Below, piece after piece: positions 1-11,800 of a DNA stretch of 64,000 nt. The first letter of the stretch is position 1. Every line of letters begins with the position of its first letter. The stretch comes from Gnetum montanum. Taxonomy: Eukaryota > Streptophyta > Gnetopsida > Gnetales > Gnetaceae. Under the pieces are notes generated by a model that was given only the letters and a program-made list of their open reading frames with translations, did not search any database and had not been told where the DNA came from. The DNA lies in NCBI GenBank assembly GCA_015680685.1, contig MNCI01016353.1, positions 45,062 through 109,061 on the forward strand, written 5' to 3'. Made by a program: the position numbers and the translations under genes.

Positions 1-1690
1 TTCATGGTTAAGGTAGGTAACTTACTAAACACATTAGGTGTCACATTGAGAGCTAAGGTTTCAATAACATCAGCTAGTGTGTTTTTGGTTCAAGGTACAT
101 GTTGGATATCAATGTTTGTGAATTGTTGCATTAGCTTCTTCCCTACGTCACAATAAGGTTGCAAATGTTTTTCCTTACATGCATAAACCTCTGTTACTTA
201 GTTAACCATAAGTTGTGAATCATCTTTAATCATTAGGTGCTTGATTCCTTGGCATGGGCTACCATCATTAGCCTGATTAATCCTTCATACTCCACTACAT
301 TGTTGGCACAAGGGAATTTGAAATAGTGATCAAAGGGTTGAATTTCATTAAATAAGAGTGTTATGATGGCAACAACACTAGCCCCATGGGCAGTTGAGGC
401 TTTGTCAAAGTGCATAATTGCCTCATAGCCCTCAGGTACTTGGTTAATAATGTTGACATGCTCGTTAGGGAATTTAGGGTCTATGGCTACAACGTCTTCT
501 TTTAGTGAGACAATAAGTTGTGTGGCTATTACTTGGCCTTTCATTGATGCTTGAGAGATGTAATGAAGGTCAAATTTGGCTGCTATGGATTTCCAATGGG
601 TGATATGACTACTCACAGATATTGATTGTTATGGCCCTAAGTACATTATTCTTGAAGATGACATTGACATGGCCCTTAAAGAGGTAGTATCTCCACTTCT
701 TTAGTGATAAGACTAGGGCTAGACAATACTTCTCTACCTTGATATATTGGGTTTCATAAGCGATCAATGCATGACTTAGGTAGTATATGGGAAGTTGTGA
801 TCCATCATGTTGTTTCTAACAGAGCAGAGATGTAATGGACATATCAGAGATAGTAAGGTAGATGTAAAAAGGCTTATCCTCTTATGTTGAATAGACCTTT
901 GGTAATTACGCCAACTCTTACTTGAGGTTTTTAAAGGATTCTTGGCATTGAGCTGTCCACTCATAGTGAACTCCTTTCTTAAGCAAGTGTTGCATTAGTT
1001 GTAACTTATTCATAAGTCTAGTGATAAACATATAGATAGATTACAATCTACCTTGCAATCCCTAAAGCTCCTTAAGGTTGGTTGGTACTGCCAAGTTGGA
1101 TATGGCCTTAACCTTATCCGGATTGACACATATTCCTACTTTAGATACTATAAAGCCAAGAATCTTACCAATTTTGACGCCAAAGACATACTTCTTCAGG
1201 TTAAGCTTAAGTTCATACTTGAGACATCATTTTAACATGAGGTCAAGGTCATGTGCATGGTCATTGCCCATTTTGGATTTGATGGCTATATCTTCCACAT
1301 AGTCATTAAGTAATCCTAGCATATACACACTAAAGATATACATCATGGCTTGTTGATAAGTGGCTCCTGCATTCTTAAGGCCAAAATGAATCATAGTATA
1401 ATAAAAGGTATCCCAAGGGTTCATGAAGGTTGTACTAAGTTGATGTTTTGGGTTAATCCTAATTTGGTTATATCCTGAGAACCCATCCATGAAGGATAGC
1501 AAGGCATGTCCAGCGATAGTATTAATAAGTTGGTCAATACTAGGTAAAGGGAAGTCATCTTTGATGATTGTCTTATTCAGGTCTCAGAAATCAATCCATA
1601 CACGCATACTCTCATTTTTCTTAGGGACTACTACTATGTTAGTGTTGGAAACTATTTGGGATTGCCAACATTCCTTCAAACTTGGTTTAG
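1..1690 (-). pseudogene. Tat-lineage Ty3/gypsy pol: RT, RNase H, archaeal-type RNase H
   Basis: Read on the minus strand, this is the second half of a retrotransposon pol. The RT part (about 1690-1230) has the fingers motif around IDFxDLNK, the palm motif MDGFSGYNQI and FGLKNAGATYQ. The catalytic box at 1287-1301 reads YVED instead of YVDD. The connection and RNase H follow (about 1226-640, with YLSHAL and an ETQY motif). A second RNase H (about 500-60) shows the FDKAS and NNVVEYEGLI blocks. A second, archaeal-type RNase H in this position is the hallmark of the Tat/Ogre/Retand lineage. Integrase would lie left of the window. Several stops and frame changes, plus the altered RT box, make it a dead copy. 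Lineage is inferred from motifs only. Confidence 0.82.
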
Positions 1691-1699
1691 GTGCTTGTT

Positions 1700-2859
1700 G
1701 GTCTCTAGGAACACCAAGGCCTAGATACTTGCAAATAAACTCAGTGGTTATAGAGTGAACTAAATGTAAATGTGTAGTTGCTATTGTGATTTTTGAAATG
1801 GTTGGATTTGTGTATGAAACTGTAATTAGCTATTGTAATAGAAATTTAGCTAACCTTGTCCAACACTGTGAGTCATTAAAAATTCCTATTTTGTCAAGTC
1901 ACTTAGTCTATATAGTCCTTATAGTCTATTACTTGAAACAAATCAAACTTCACAAAAATGCTTAAGCACAATTTTACCAAAATCTACTCTTAATTTCCCC
2001 TAAAGAGAAAGTTCCATAAGAAAACTAGAAATCGAGAAAGATTCAATGGATTTATAAAAAGAAAAGAAAAGAAAGGATGATTTTTATGAAATCTCAAACA
2101 TTTAAGTGAGATATAATGACATGAGAAAACATTTCACAATAAAGCTATTGCAATTCAATCTAAATATTATGAATTTTCCAAACTCTCTAAGCTCAACAAG
2201 CAATTTCATAAAAGGTAATCTTATTTAACTTAGTACAAAATTTTATTTGGTTGGTTAATAGTTGTCAAGAATTGCAAACAATAGAGCTTGCAAAAAAATT
2301 TGACAATTTCAAGATTGAAATATTAAGGCAATAAACTTTTAAAAAAATTGAAGCTATTTCAGTCATCTCAAAGTATCAAAGATTTTCTAGATCCTCTAGA
2401 CTCAAACAGAAAATTTCATTAAGAAATTACTATTAAATTTCTCAAGATGCTTTTCTAAGATGACATAAGCACGTATATGGCAAACCTAATAGAAGTCTAG
2501 ATTGCCAAAAAAAATGGAAAGACAAAATCGAAAGAAAGTAGCCGAATTGGTGCAATTAGCACCATCACCTAAGCAAGCAAGACAAAATGGAAAGAAAAGA
2601 ACTCATAGGATTAAAACAAAGTAGCCAAATTGGTGCAATTAGCAAGCAATGCCTTACAAAAAATCTTCAATAATTCTTCTTGATGTTCCCCTCCCCCCAA
2701 AATCCTTCCCTTGAAACCTTTTTTTATGGCTTCTAGGAAATTGTAACATCATGAAAAATCAAAGTGAGTTAAAACATTATGAAGATTTAATTATAACTAC
2801 CATACGAAGTTATAAATTCTATAAGAAGTTGCTATAGAAATACAAGTTTGCCAAGTGCC
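1700..2859. other. AT-rich interval, nothing coding recognised
   Basis: This interval lies between the RT part of the Tat pol and the SWIM pseudogene. It is AT-rich, rich in stops in all frames, and contains one short direct repeat (annotated separately). It probably belongs to whatever segment was inserted into the Tat pol together with the SWIM gene fragment, because the RT resumes only near 1690. No terminal inverted repeats could be fixed by eye. Confidence 0.4.
2521..2650. repeat. Short direct duplication
   Basis: Two copies of a block of about 40 bp that includes GACAAAAT, GAAAGAAA and AATTGGTGCAATTAGCA. The first copy begins at 2521. The second copy is split: GACAAAATGGAAAG restarts at 2581, and the GTAGCC-AATTGGTGCAATTAGCA part lies at 2621-2643. 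The copies differ by a few substitutions and one insertion, so this is an old local duplication. Confidence 0.75.
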
Positions 2860-4513
2860 TAGTAGTTACAATGACCCCTTTTTTAATATTTTAATGCCAT
2901 AGTATTTGTCTATTACAATGTGAAACCATAAAATTACTTGTTCTACATTAAGTTTTCTATGGTTTTTCCTTAAATAATGGATGCCACCACAAATAACACA
3001 TGGCGAACCAATGCTAGAAGCATTTTCAACAAAAGCACGTGTTCTACTCCGCTTGGCCTCATGCTCTGTTTCTGATACCAGATTTCTAGGAACAACAGAT
3101 AGAACATTCAATCCTCAACAACAAGGGGCTATGTCAATTTGGCCCTAAATGCTCTCAAATTCTTTTCTATTTTATGCATCCAATAAAATCCTGAATCTCG
3201 AATAATCTCAGAGATTACTACTATTGCCTCAAATTGAAAATAGCCAGAACACCTAGTTGTACTTGCAAAAGAATCCATGGAGGTAGCATAATCCAGCTAC
3301 ATTTGGTTTAGTAGGATTAATCATTGAGGAGGATTTTGGGAAAAATCATCTACTAGGTTTGCTTCATTTTTTTCATTTTTTTAAGGTCCGTGAGCACTAT
3401 GCCCCGATTGAAATCTACCTGCCAATATGCTGAAAACCTGTGTGAAACCTTGCATTCTTGAAAACATAGGTGACGAGCCCTGTGCATGGTTTTGTTCATA
3501 ATAATCCCCAACCATTTCGAATGCATAGGATTTTCCACAAAATACGAGATCTTATGATTAAGTTTCAAGAAGAATCCCTACAGTAAATTCTTGGTTTTTG
3601 GGTTTAGGATTCTGCCTCAGTTATACTTATATGACCATGATAGATTTTACAAAATGAAACTTGTTGATCTTCGCTTGAGGTTGGAATCGGAATGTTGACG
3701 TTGAGAGCTATTAACTCATGAAAGTTTTTTTACTCAAACCTTAGCACTATAGCTTGATCCAGAACCATTGAACTCTTTGGTAGATGAGACAATGAACTTT
3801 GTAGGTTCTTATGATATGTCCGCAGAGCCATGGATGGTTTAACTTCCTTCCAACAATGCAAAACCATGCTAGCCTTCATTACATGTGTGCACATCATACC
3901 AGATTTAAACCATGCACAATCGCAGATAGAAAACTCAGATCTAGGATTCCACCCAGTGTGCAATGGCGAACTATCACTTTAGCCAACCACATTTACCATA
4001 TTTAAATTTTAATCGGTCGAAGGAACATTAGTATTAGAATGTACTGGGTCTTGCACCATGAGGTAGAAGCCATTTCTTTATCACTAATATATTCACAAAA
4101 CTCAATCGCATTTTAAAATAGGTCAAATTAATAGTATGAATGCACAACAATTGAGAGTTTGTGCACCAACCAATCCAGTTGAAGTTGAAGTGGTAAGCTT
4201 TTATGACTATAGATGTTTCTAGGCTTGCTATAAGGAATGTCTACATTGTCTTGATTCAAAATTTTAGGTTTGGCAACCAATGCTCTCTAAAGTAATTCAG
4301 GAAGCCTTCATGATCTACAAAATCTTCTAAGAATCCATAAAAACCATTCATTCAAATTTCTACAAGCATTATCCATAAGGTCACCCAGTTACTTCAACAT
4401 TTCTTTTTGAATCTCCACATTGGCACACTTCTTTATTACATTGGTGGGTGATAAACAAAATCCCCTTTCAGTCATAAAGCCTACCCCATTAAATGGTCTA
4501 AATGTGACAATAG
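2860..4513 (-). pseudogene. SWIM zinc-finger / MULE-transposase-like gene remnant (copy 1)
   Basis: Minus-strand fragments line up, in order, with the C-terminal half of the plant SWIM zinc-finger protein family (FAR1/MUSTANG-like proteins derived from Mutator transposases). Around 4440-4260 there is the helical part ending in DHEGFLNYFREHWLPNLK. Around 4170-4060 there is DWLVHKLSIVVHSYY. At about 3945-3890 there is a SWIM finger, CDCAWFKSGMMCTH (C-x-C-x7-C-x-H), followed by a segment with SSMVLDQAIV. Each block is in a different frame and separated by stops, so the gene is broken. The part below 3700 is less certain; the open stretch at 2866-3111 is not recognised. It sits exactly between the two halves of a Tat-type pol, which suggests insertion or capture. 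Confidence 0.72.
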
Positions 4514-5009
4514 TTGGACATCCATTCTATGTAATTGGCAGCTCTAATGAAACAAGCTTGGTATAATTTTGTGATTTCATTGCGAATTTCCAAGGCTAAA
4601 TCTAGCCTAATCTTGCAAACTTTTTGCTTAATTGGTCTAATGTTAAGCTTGGTATGATGTTATGTTGCACTAGGCATGGGTCAAAACCTAGAATATCTTC
4701 ATATGATCAGGCAAAGGCCTTAATGTTGTTCTGGAGGATATTAGTGATGTCTTGATCCTGTTGAGGTTCTAGTGAGGAACTTAATTTTAGTGTTTTCTCC
4801 TCACCACTATGTGTCATGACAGGAACCTCAACTAGAGAGTCCTTGGTGATATTGCTAGCCTCAAGGTCAAGGGTTTTAACTAGGTTTTTAGGCCACTCTA
4901 TAAGTTTCTTTGTCAAGGCTGTGTGGTCAATTGGACTCTCAGGCTCATGATCCAGGTAATTAAGGTTGATACATTGTTCAACATCACTATGAGGTCCACT
5001 TAGACTCAA
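4514..5009 (-). pseudogene. Tat-type gypsy pol, linker just upstream of RT
   Basis: The minus-strand frame shows the typical pre-RT linker: an acidic stretch, then ITNILQNNIKAFA followed by SYEDILGFDP, where the expected Trp codon between them has become TGA. It continues through LVQHNIIP to IRAANYIEW near 4520, which is the point where RT should begin. The next pol segment is found only at about 1690, so roughly 2.8 kb has been inserted or rearranged here. Same strand and lineage as the pol fragment at 1-1690, so probably one original element. Confidence 0.75.
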
Positions 5010-5079
5010 AGGCCCATTGAATCACTCCTAGGTGCCCATACTTTAATCTTTCATATCAATCATAAGTACATTAAATGAA

Positions 5080-6060
5080 ACCTATGTGATAAAATGAGTA
5101 AACAATGCCAAAATAAAGTAAAATACTCTAGTAATAGCCAAAATACATCAAGCTAAAGGCCAAACAAGGTTTGAACAAGGCCACTTAAAGGTTACCAAAG
5201 GTGGGTGAAGACAAATAAGGTGAACCAAAGGCTAAATAAGGTCAAATGAATGCCAAATGACAATAGAATGGACTCAAATGAAGACTAAATGATGATCAAA
5301 CTCCATCCAATGATGTCAATTAAAGGCAAAATGTGGTCAACAGAGGTCATATAAGGGGATTTAAGAATGGACAAGATGCATTGAAAGCTAAAGAGCATGC
5401 AAGCAGGCTAAATTCGGCTAAACTGTAGTCAATTGAGACCACATGATGGTCAAGCACCATTAAATAAGGTTGAACAGTGCTAAAACATGGTCAACAAAGG
5501 TCATAGGGGATAGGATAAGGTAGATGGGTTAAACCAAAAGGTTGACGATCATGACATAGAGCCACGTGGTAGCCAAATGATACCAAATGGGGTCAAATGG
5601 AGCCCAAATGATGATCAAATGGAGTTAAATGACAACTTAACAATGGTCAAGCATCCTCAAAATATGTCAAACAAGGCTAAAACATAGCCAACCAATATCA
5701 TAAAGGTCAAAACAAAGTGGACAGGGTAGACCCAAGGCCCACTAACATGGAAAATAGCTAAATGATAGCCAAATAATGATAATTGATATTAAATGAGACT
5801 CAAATGATGGTCAAATCCTATCAAATGATGCTCTAAAGGGTAAAACAAGGGCACATTGATGTCCAATGGAATAACCTAGTTCTCTAAGGCCAGAAGACGC
5901 CAAATGATAGAGACATTTGATGGAATAAAGCCAAATGATATTAAGATGATGAAAATGAAGCCAAATGACATCAAATGATAGGGCAACGAAGGTCAATAGT
6001 GCATATAAATGTCAGACTAAGTTAAAATACAGTGAAACAAGGCCAAAAGGATCAAGACAA
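5080..6060. repeat. Degenerate short-motif repeat field (CAAATGATGG type)
   Basis: About 1 kb is built from dozens of imperfect copies of words such as CAAATGATGGTCAAATG, AATGATGCCAAATG, GGTCAAACAAGG and GGCTAAAACATGGTCAAC, with no fixed period. It lies on the 5' side (minus orientation) of the Tat pol linker, where some Tat/Ogre elements carry internal low-complexity or tandem repeats between gag and pol. There is no coding capacity of note. Whether it belongs to the element or is a local expansion cannot be settled here. Confidence 0.7.
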
Positions 6061-6659
6061 GAAACATATGATAGAACATTATCAATATTGGTCAATCAGG
6101 GTTAGATTTTGCTAATTTTAGGCCTTAGTTGTGGAGCTTTTAGTGTGTTTTGTTGTGTGTCAAAACATTAAGTAAAATGAAGCCAAAGGTTTTTTGCACA
6201 TATGATGAGCTAAAGAGGACAAGGAATAAAATGTTTAGAGCTTAAAGGAGGANTTAGAGCTTAAAGAAGGAGGTCATCTACATGGTCTTCAAACGATCAT
6301 GCAAGAATTCCAAAGAATGTGGACAAGGACTTGGTATTGTACAAGCAAAGTTGGCATCATTAAATCATGTGGAAGATCAAGGCTATGGACAAGGAACAAT
6401 GAATTCAAAGGATGAAGAAAGTGAACAAAGATGTATTCAAGAAATAGAAGATGACTTGGCAAAATTGAAGGCTTCACAGGCAAAGATGTCTCTGAGATAC
6501 AACAGATGTCTTTCTTTAGGCAAAGACATCTTCATCACAGAAAGACATCTTTATAGAATGCAAACCAAGATCAAAAAGACATTTTCCATTAGAAAAAGGC
6601 ATCTTCCAAGAATGGAAATTTTAAAAAAACATCTTTCACTAAACAAATATGTCTTCCTA
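6061..6659. other. Unrecognised interval with single-base gap
   Basis: No homology recognised. It contains an N at 6253, flanked by a repeated TTAGAGCTTAAAG, probably an assembly joint. It also contains many copies of AAGACATCTT / AAAGACATCT-like words between 6480 and 6650. An open frame on the plus strand (6282-6737) is Lys/Glu-rich but overlaps sequence better explained on the minus strand, so it is not called a gene. The missing 3' LTR of element C should have lain in this direction but was not found. Confidence 0.4.
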
Positions 6660-6828
6660 GAATTGAAGGCAAATTCAGAGAGATATCCCACAATCTGGCC
6701 ACTTGCTTCTCTAGTTTTGACCATAGCCATCCAATAGTCAACATAGCTAGATTTGCATATTAGAGATTGGTCAACTCCATGTATTTTGTCATCTCCACAA
6801 TCTACAACTCCTTCATGTAGATTTCTAT
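6660..6828 (-). pseudogene. Tail fragment of element C third ORF (coiled-coil part)
   Basis: Read on the minus strand, about 94 bases from the motif TACATGGAGTTGACC to AAGTGGCCA align without gaps to the coiled-coil part of the third ORF of element B near 51772-51866, with roughly 70 percent identity by eye. A weaker match continues towards 6660. It lies on the far side of nested element D from the main part of C's third ORF (16024-17575). It is therefore read as the displaced tail of the same ORF, with about 700 bp lost in between. Confidence 0.62.
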
Positions 6829-7030
6829 GAGCACTTAGAAAATATTGTAACTCTGGAGAAAACAAACTATAAGAGCTTCACTATCTTTAACAAAAAAACT
6901 ATGAAAATATGTATGAAAATCATGAGCCCAAGTGCTATATTTATATGGCTAGCATATGCCTCATGATATCAGATATTTGTCATCACATCTTGGGCTCTAA
7001 TATCAAAGCTAGTCAAAACATGATTCATCA
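6829..7030 (-). repeat. Element D 3' LTR, truncated
   Basis: It matches the first ~200 bases of D's 5' LTR (about 15795-16023): the TGATGAATCATGTTTTGAC start, the ATATC-containing U3, a TATA-like ATATAAATATAG, and the AGAGTTAC-type block. Similarity fades at about 6829, where sequence related to element C's third ORF takes over. The rest of the LTR is therefore deleted. Confidence 0.82.
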
Positions 7031-7042
7031 TACCCCCACGAC
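7031..7042 (-). other. Polypurine tract of element D
   Basis: On the minus strand GTCGTGGGGGTA lies directly before the 3' LTR start. The same place holds TTGTGGGGGCA in element B and ATGGAGGTA in element A. This is the usual plus-strand priming site of LTR retrotransposons. Confidence 0.75.
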
Positions 7043-9079
7043 TGAATAGAAACTCATCCTCAAGTGAAGAAGAGGAGGAACAAGTTCCTTACAAAATATT
7101 GGGTAGGTATGGGATTATTAATTAACATACAAATTGACTTAGATGGAACAAAAAAACTTCTAAGTGCTCAAGTATATGGATTACAATCTTTTACAAAATT
7201 GGGTGTTCATGACAAGAGAAGAGAACACCCTGGATAAAACTGACATCCAACCCTCTAGCAATTGAAGAGTGAGGAAGAAGATTCAATGATCATGAAGAGT
7301 CCTCATCACATGGTGCTGCTATTAATACTTCCTTTGTGAAGAAAATTTTTCTTCTAGTTCACGCGTTCTATCCATGCTTCCCACTACAATCATAAAAAAA
7401 TCATGGATTAGTGTGCAATGTGTACCATATAGCTTTGAAGTTCCTTGTCTAATCGATGGTTACACTTGGCTAGGTTGTGATTGTGATGAATGGATTCAAT
7501 TAGTAGTGTTAGCAAGATGATTGACAAATAGGGTGTCATGAATAAGTGGTCAATTAAACTTGAAAAAGTTCAAATATGAGAAAATGCTTGAAGAGGATGT
7601 ATAAATTCACAACAATAAAAAGGAAAGTTCACTAAAAGATGTTGTAAAGATGTGTACAATTGGATGTCATTGATGAGGTAAACAAAAGGATTTGATTGTA
7701 AGAGTGTCTAAGGATAAAGAACTTAACTAATCCAACTAAAAGATATGCAAGTGGATCCTCCCCAAAGTAGGCACATGCCTTTTATTGCCCTTGCATAACT
7801 TTAAACTAAGGAGTTTGTGGGCTCCATGGATAAGTAATGGTTATGGAAAGTTAAATATAAAAACCTAGAAGAAACTACCTAAGAATTTTGACACATCAAA
7901 CAAGACATCGAACAAGAACATGAAACTAACAATGAGGTGAAGCATGGAAAGCATAGAAGATGAGAGAGAGAAGAATGGAGTTCCTTATTAAGGTCACATG
8001 AAGTCCCTTGTGAATTTTATGGTTAAATGACTTGATAAGATCCATCCTTAGTCCAGACCAAAACCAGCCATGTTTAGTGACTTTGCATCACCATTCTAAG
8101 ACCAATCCATCCCCCTGAGACACAAGAGTACTTCCATAGAACAGCCACTATTCCTTATTAGAGAAGAAAAGAGAAGTAGGAAGTGAGAAAGGGCCTTAGT
8201 TAGAGGGGACCTTTAGGCATAGGTAACATGTCTTTCTAGTCCCAGAACTAGTGCTTGTAGCCCATTTATTTTGTCTAAGGGATGTGCTTTGAAGTTCCAT
8301 CATTTTTTTTTTGAAATGGAAACCACACCATGCAAAGAATTATTTGTTTATTTTGTTTAAGGGATGTGCTTTAAATTCCCATTGTTTTTTTTTTTGAAAT
8401 GGAAACCACATAATGTAAAGGCTTATTCAACTTCTTGTTATTGGTCGACACAGAACAGTAAGAAATTTATGAAAACACACATTCATCCAAGTAAGCAAAA
8501 AGGCATAAAGAATCCAAATTCCCTTGAAGTCACACCTTGCTCAAACCTTTGAATCCTTTCCAATTCCAAAACTACCAAAGTTATAAATTTGTTATAGTTT
8601 TGTTAATGAAAAAGGGACTGCATATTTCTAGGACAAGGAAAACCATAAAGTTTGTGGATGGGTGGATGTTGTGGACTCACTACCTATTTCAGAAAATAAA
8701 ATAAAAAAGAAATCATGTCCTTGTAATTAATAACAAAATTCAAAGCTATGATCTAGACACCAACAATCAAATAACTGAATAGTACATGCTACCATCAAAC
8801 AACGAATTACCACTATGGTTGGCACTTACTAACAAAAAATTAGAAAATCACACTAGAATAATAGAAAATATAAAAGAAAGTGTAAAATATTCAAGAAATA
8901 GTAAATGTATTAAAAATTTTATAAAACAAAAAATAGAAAATATTAATAACATGAAAACAAGAAGATGCAAAATAAAGGATGTGTAAAATAAAAACATGTA
9001 AAACAAAAATGTGAAAACTCAGGAGCTACTTGTATGGTGAACATGGATGACCATCTTCCCCATGACTGAGTTGAAAGAA
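7043..9079 (-). other. Element D 3' untranslated region
   Basis: Non-coding region after integrase. It shares two landmarks with A, B and C: an AT-rich run of TGTAAAATA-like words just after the pol stop (about 8870-9020), and the block GCATGTGCCTACTTTGGGGAGG (minus strand, near 7755-7790). After that point D jumps almost at once to the conserved sequence before the polypurine tract. The internal promoter, leader and third ORF present in A, B and C are missing. Confidence 0.65.
8279..8412. repeat. Local tandem duplication, unit about 82 bp
   Basis: The stretch GGGATGTGCTTTGAA through GAAATGGAAACCACA occurs at 8279 and again at 8361 with small changes. Element C has this stretch only once (about 18940-18990), so the duplication is private to D. 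Confidence 0.8.
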
Positions 9080-10290
9080 GGAGATCCAAAATATTCAACA
9101 TGGTTGTCCATCCAATGAGACATGTGTTATATTAACTGGCTTATGCTTGTGGAAAGGTTTGACTTGTTGTATGTTGATAAACTATTTCTTGTCTAAGCTT
9201 TCAAGTTTGTAGATCATCATGGCCTTAGAAGGAAAAGTTTTATAAATTATATAAGGTCCTTCCCATAATGTTTGGAACTTAGTTCGTTGAGGTATGTGTG
9301 TGGGGTTCCAGTAGAGAACCTTGTCTCTTGGTTGAAGTTTGACTTTTTTGATTTTAAGGTCATGGTGCTTTTTGTTGTAGGCCTTGTGCAACTCATTAAA
9401 TGATAGGGCCACTAATCAATTTTTGTTTAGCAAGTTGAGATTCATTAATCTTTTTTTTTTGTGCTTGACTCAAGTTAAGGTTGAGGTCATAGGATGTTGA
9501 AAGTGTACAAAGCTTAGATTGAATAGGAAGTGTTGGTAATTTTCCATACACAAGCTCATAAGGAGAATAGTCTATAGGAAGTTTTCATGTTGAGTGGTAG
9601 GTCCAAAGGGCATTGTTGAGTTTTGTGCTCCAGTCTTTCCTATATTTGCTGATAGTTCTTATTAGAATCCTTGTGATTTCCCTATTGGTAACCTTAGCTT
9701 GACCATTAGCTTGGGGATGGTAGGATGCTGTGAGTTTATGATCAACCCCCAAGTGTTGCATAAGCTTACAAAAGGTAGTTCTTGTAAAGTGACTTCCATT
9801 ATTAGAAATTAATGCACGTGGCACACCAAACCTATTTACAAAATTTTGTTATACAAACCAAGTAGCAATAGAAGATGTATAATTGATGACAACCACTACT
9901 TTTCCCACTTCGTATAATAGTCAATAGTGACTATGATGTATGCCTTTCCATTTGACATGGATGTGATGAGACCCATGAAATCAATGCCCTAGATGTCAAA
10001 GGGTTCCAGTGGTTGAATCCATTGTTGAGGTTCCTCCATTCGAGTAGTCATTCCACCAACTCATTGGTAGTATTCACAAGAGTGGACATATTGATAAGCA
10101 TCCCTAAAAATTATTGGCCAATAGTACCTTACCATCAAGATCTTAATGGCTATGTGTCTCCCATCATAGTGGCCCCCACAAGGTCCTTCATGAGCATCTT
10201 AGAGAACACGTAGTTGATCAGCATCAAATACACACCAAAAAACTAGGCCATTGGTGCACACCTTGTAGAGATGTCCATTGATCTCCATGA
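9080..10290 (-). pseudogene. Element D integrase
   Basis: The minus-strand reading shows the zinc-binding N-terminus near 10250-10040 (DAHEGPCGGHYDGRH, then RYYWP and VHSCEYYQ, where the last Cys of the HHCC finger appears lost). The catalytic core starts with GIDFMG and DYYTKW. The ALISNNGSHF block (about 9820-9790) has Asn where the second catalytic Asp is expected. YHPQANGQ and NRE with the likely catalytic Glu follow at about 9710-9670. The C-terminal region (9412-9182) has KVLYWNP and LWEGPYII. It ends with a GEDGHPC tail near 9060. Stops and frameshifts separate the blocks. Confidence 0.85.
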
Positions 10291-11800
10291 AGCATTTCAC
10301 CTGGTGAAGAAACTATTATTTCTTTCCATGGTCCAACCCTTGTGGCATCTCTTGGGTGCGAAGGTAGATGAGAATGCCATCATACCATTTAGGCTCATTG
10401 GGAAATTATTTAGTTATAGCCCTAGCAAAGAAGAGTTCGTCAAGAAACATATTAAATAATGGGCTTTCTTCCTCTTTGTTGTCCCATCGTAATTGAGATA
10501 AGTGGTCAGTAACCACTTTCTCAGTTCCCTTTTGATCTACCATCATAAAATCGAATTCCTATAAGATCATCAACCACTGTATGATACAAGGGCTCACCAT
10601 TGGCTTGTTCATCAAGAAGCAGATGGCACTATGGTCTGTGTGCACAAACACTTTGTATCCAAGCACATAGTACTTGAACTTCTCTAGAGCAAATAACACT
10701 ATTATTAGTTCTTTTTCTGTATTGATGTAGTTGAATTATGCACCCACAATGCTTCAACTAGAACAATGGATGTAATATGGATGTTTCTTGTCATCCATTT
10801 GCATAAGCATAGGTCCCAAGGCATAATTTGATGCATCTATCATAACGTGAAATGGTCTAAACTAGTCACGTGCTTGTAGGATTAGAGTTTCTATAAGTTT
10901 CTCTTTCAACTATTGGAATGCTTATTCACATTTCATGGTTTAGACAAATAGAGAATCTTTCTTTGTCAGCTCCACCAATGGTTTTGCAATCTTATATAAA
11001 TTATCTATAAATCATTGGTAGTAGCCAGTATGTCCAAGGAATGACCAAACATCTTTGATAGTTTTGGTTGGTGGGTTATTCCTTGGATGACCCTTATTTT
11101 TTTGAGGTCTACCTCAATTCCTACTTATGATATTCTATGCCCCAACACAATGCCTTACTGGACCATCAAATGGATCTTTTGCCAATTGAGCTTAAGGTTT
11201 GTTTCCACACATCATTTTAGTACTTGATCAAGGTAGTCCAAGGCTTGCACAAATTTAGCTCCATAAGTAGAGAAGCCATCCATGAAGACTTCCACACCAC
11301 TATTGATTTGCTGTTGAAAAATGCTAAGGACTAGGCATTGGAATGTAGCAGGGGCATTGCATAGACCAAAAGGCATCTTGTGATATGGAAAAGTTCCATA
11401 GGTACTTGTAAATGTTGTTTTGGCTTGGTCCTCTTAACACGATCTAGATTTGGTTATAGTTATCATAACCATTCAAAACACTATAGTAGCAATGCTTGAA
11501 TATTGTGTCTAGTACCTTATCAACGAATGGTAATGGAAAGTGGTCCTTGAACGTTGCCATATTTACCAGTCGAAAATCAATGCAGACCCACCACTTACCA
11601 CCTTTCTTTGGCACAATCATGAGTGGACTAACCCACTCACTATTTGCAATGGTATAAATGAACCCTACCTTGAGGAGTTGTTCAATTTCCTCCTTGATGA
11701 TCTACTTTAGTTTGGGGTTCAATCACCTTTGTAGCTACCTCTTTGGCTTCATGGCTAGGTCAATGTAGATGCAATGCTAGGATCAATCCCTATGAGTTCA
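10291..11800 (-). pseudogene. Element D reverse transcriptase and RNase H
   Basis: The RT palm has FGLCNAPATFQ followed by VEVFMDGFSTYG. The catalytic box at 11272-11286 is FMDG instead of the FMDD usual in Athila-type RTs. RNase H (about 10900-10560) shows FHVMIDASNYALG, NYINTEKELIIVLFALEKF and VFVHTDHSAI, the single-RNase-H form without the second archaeal-type domain. Multiple in-frame stops. A conserved linker region lies at 11801-12339. Confidence 0.85.

Noticed and set aside
6282-6737. Open frame of 151 codons on the plus strand, Lys/Glu-rich, coiled-coil-like
   Set aside because: Its 3' part is antisense to sequence that matches the third ORF of element B, and its middle is made of AAGACATCTT-like repeats. 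No homology was recognised, so it was left as an unexplained open stretch.
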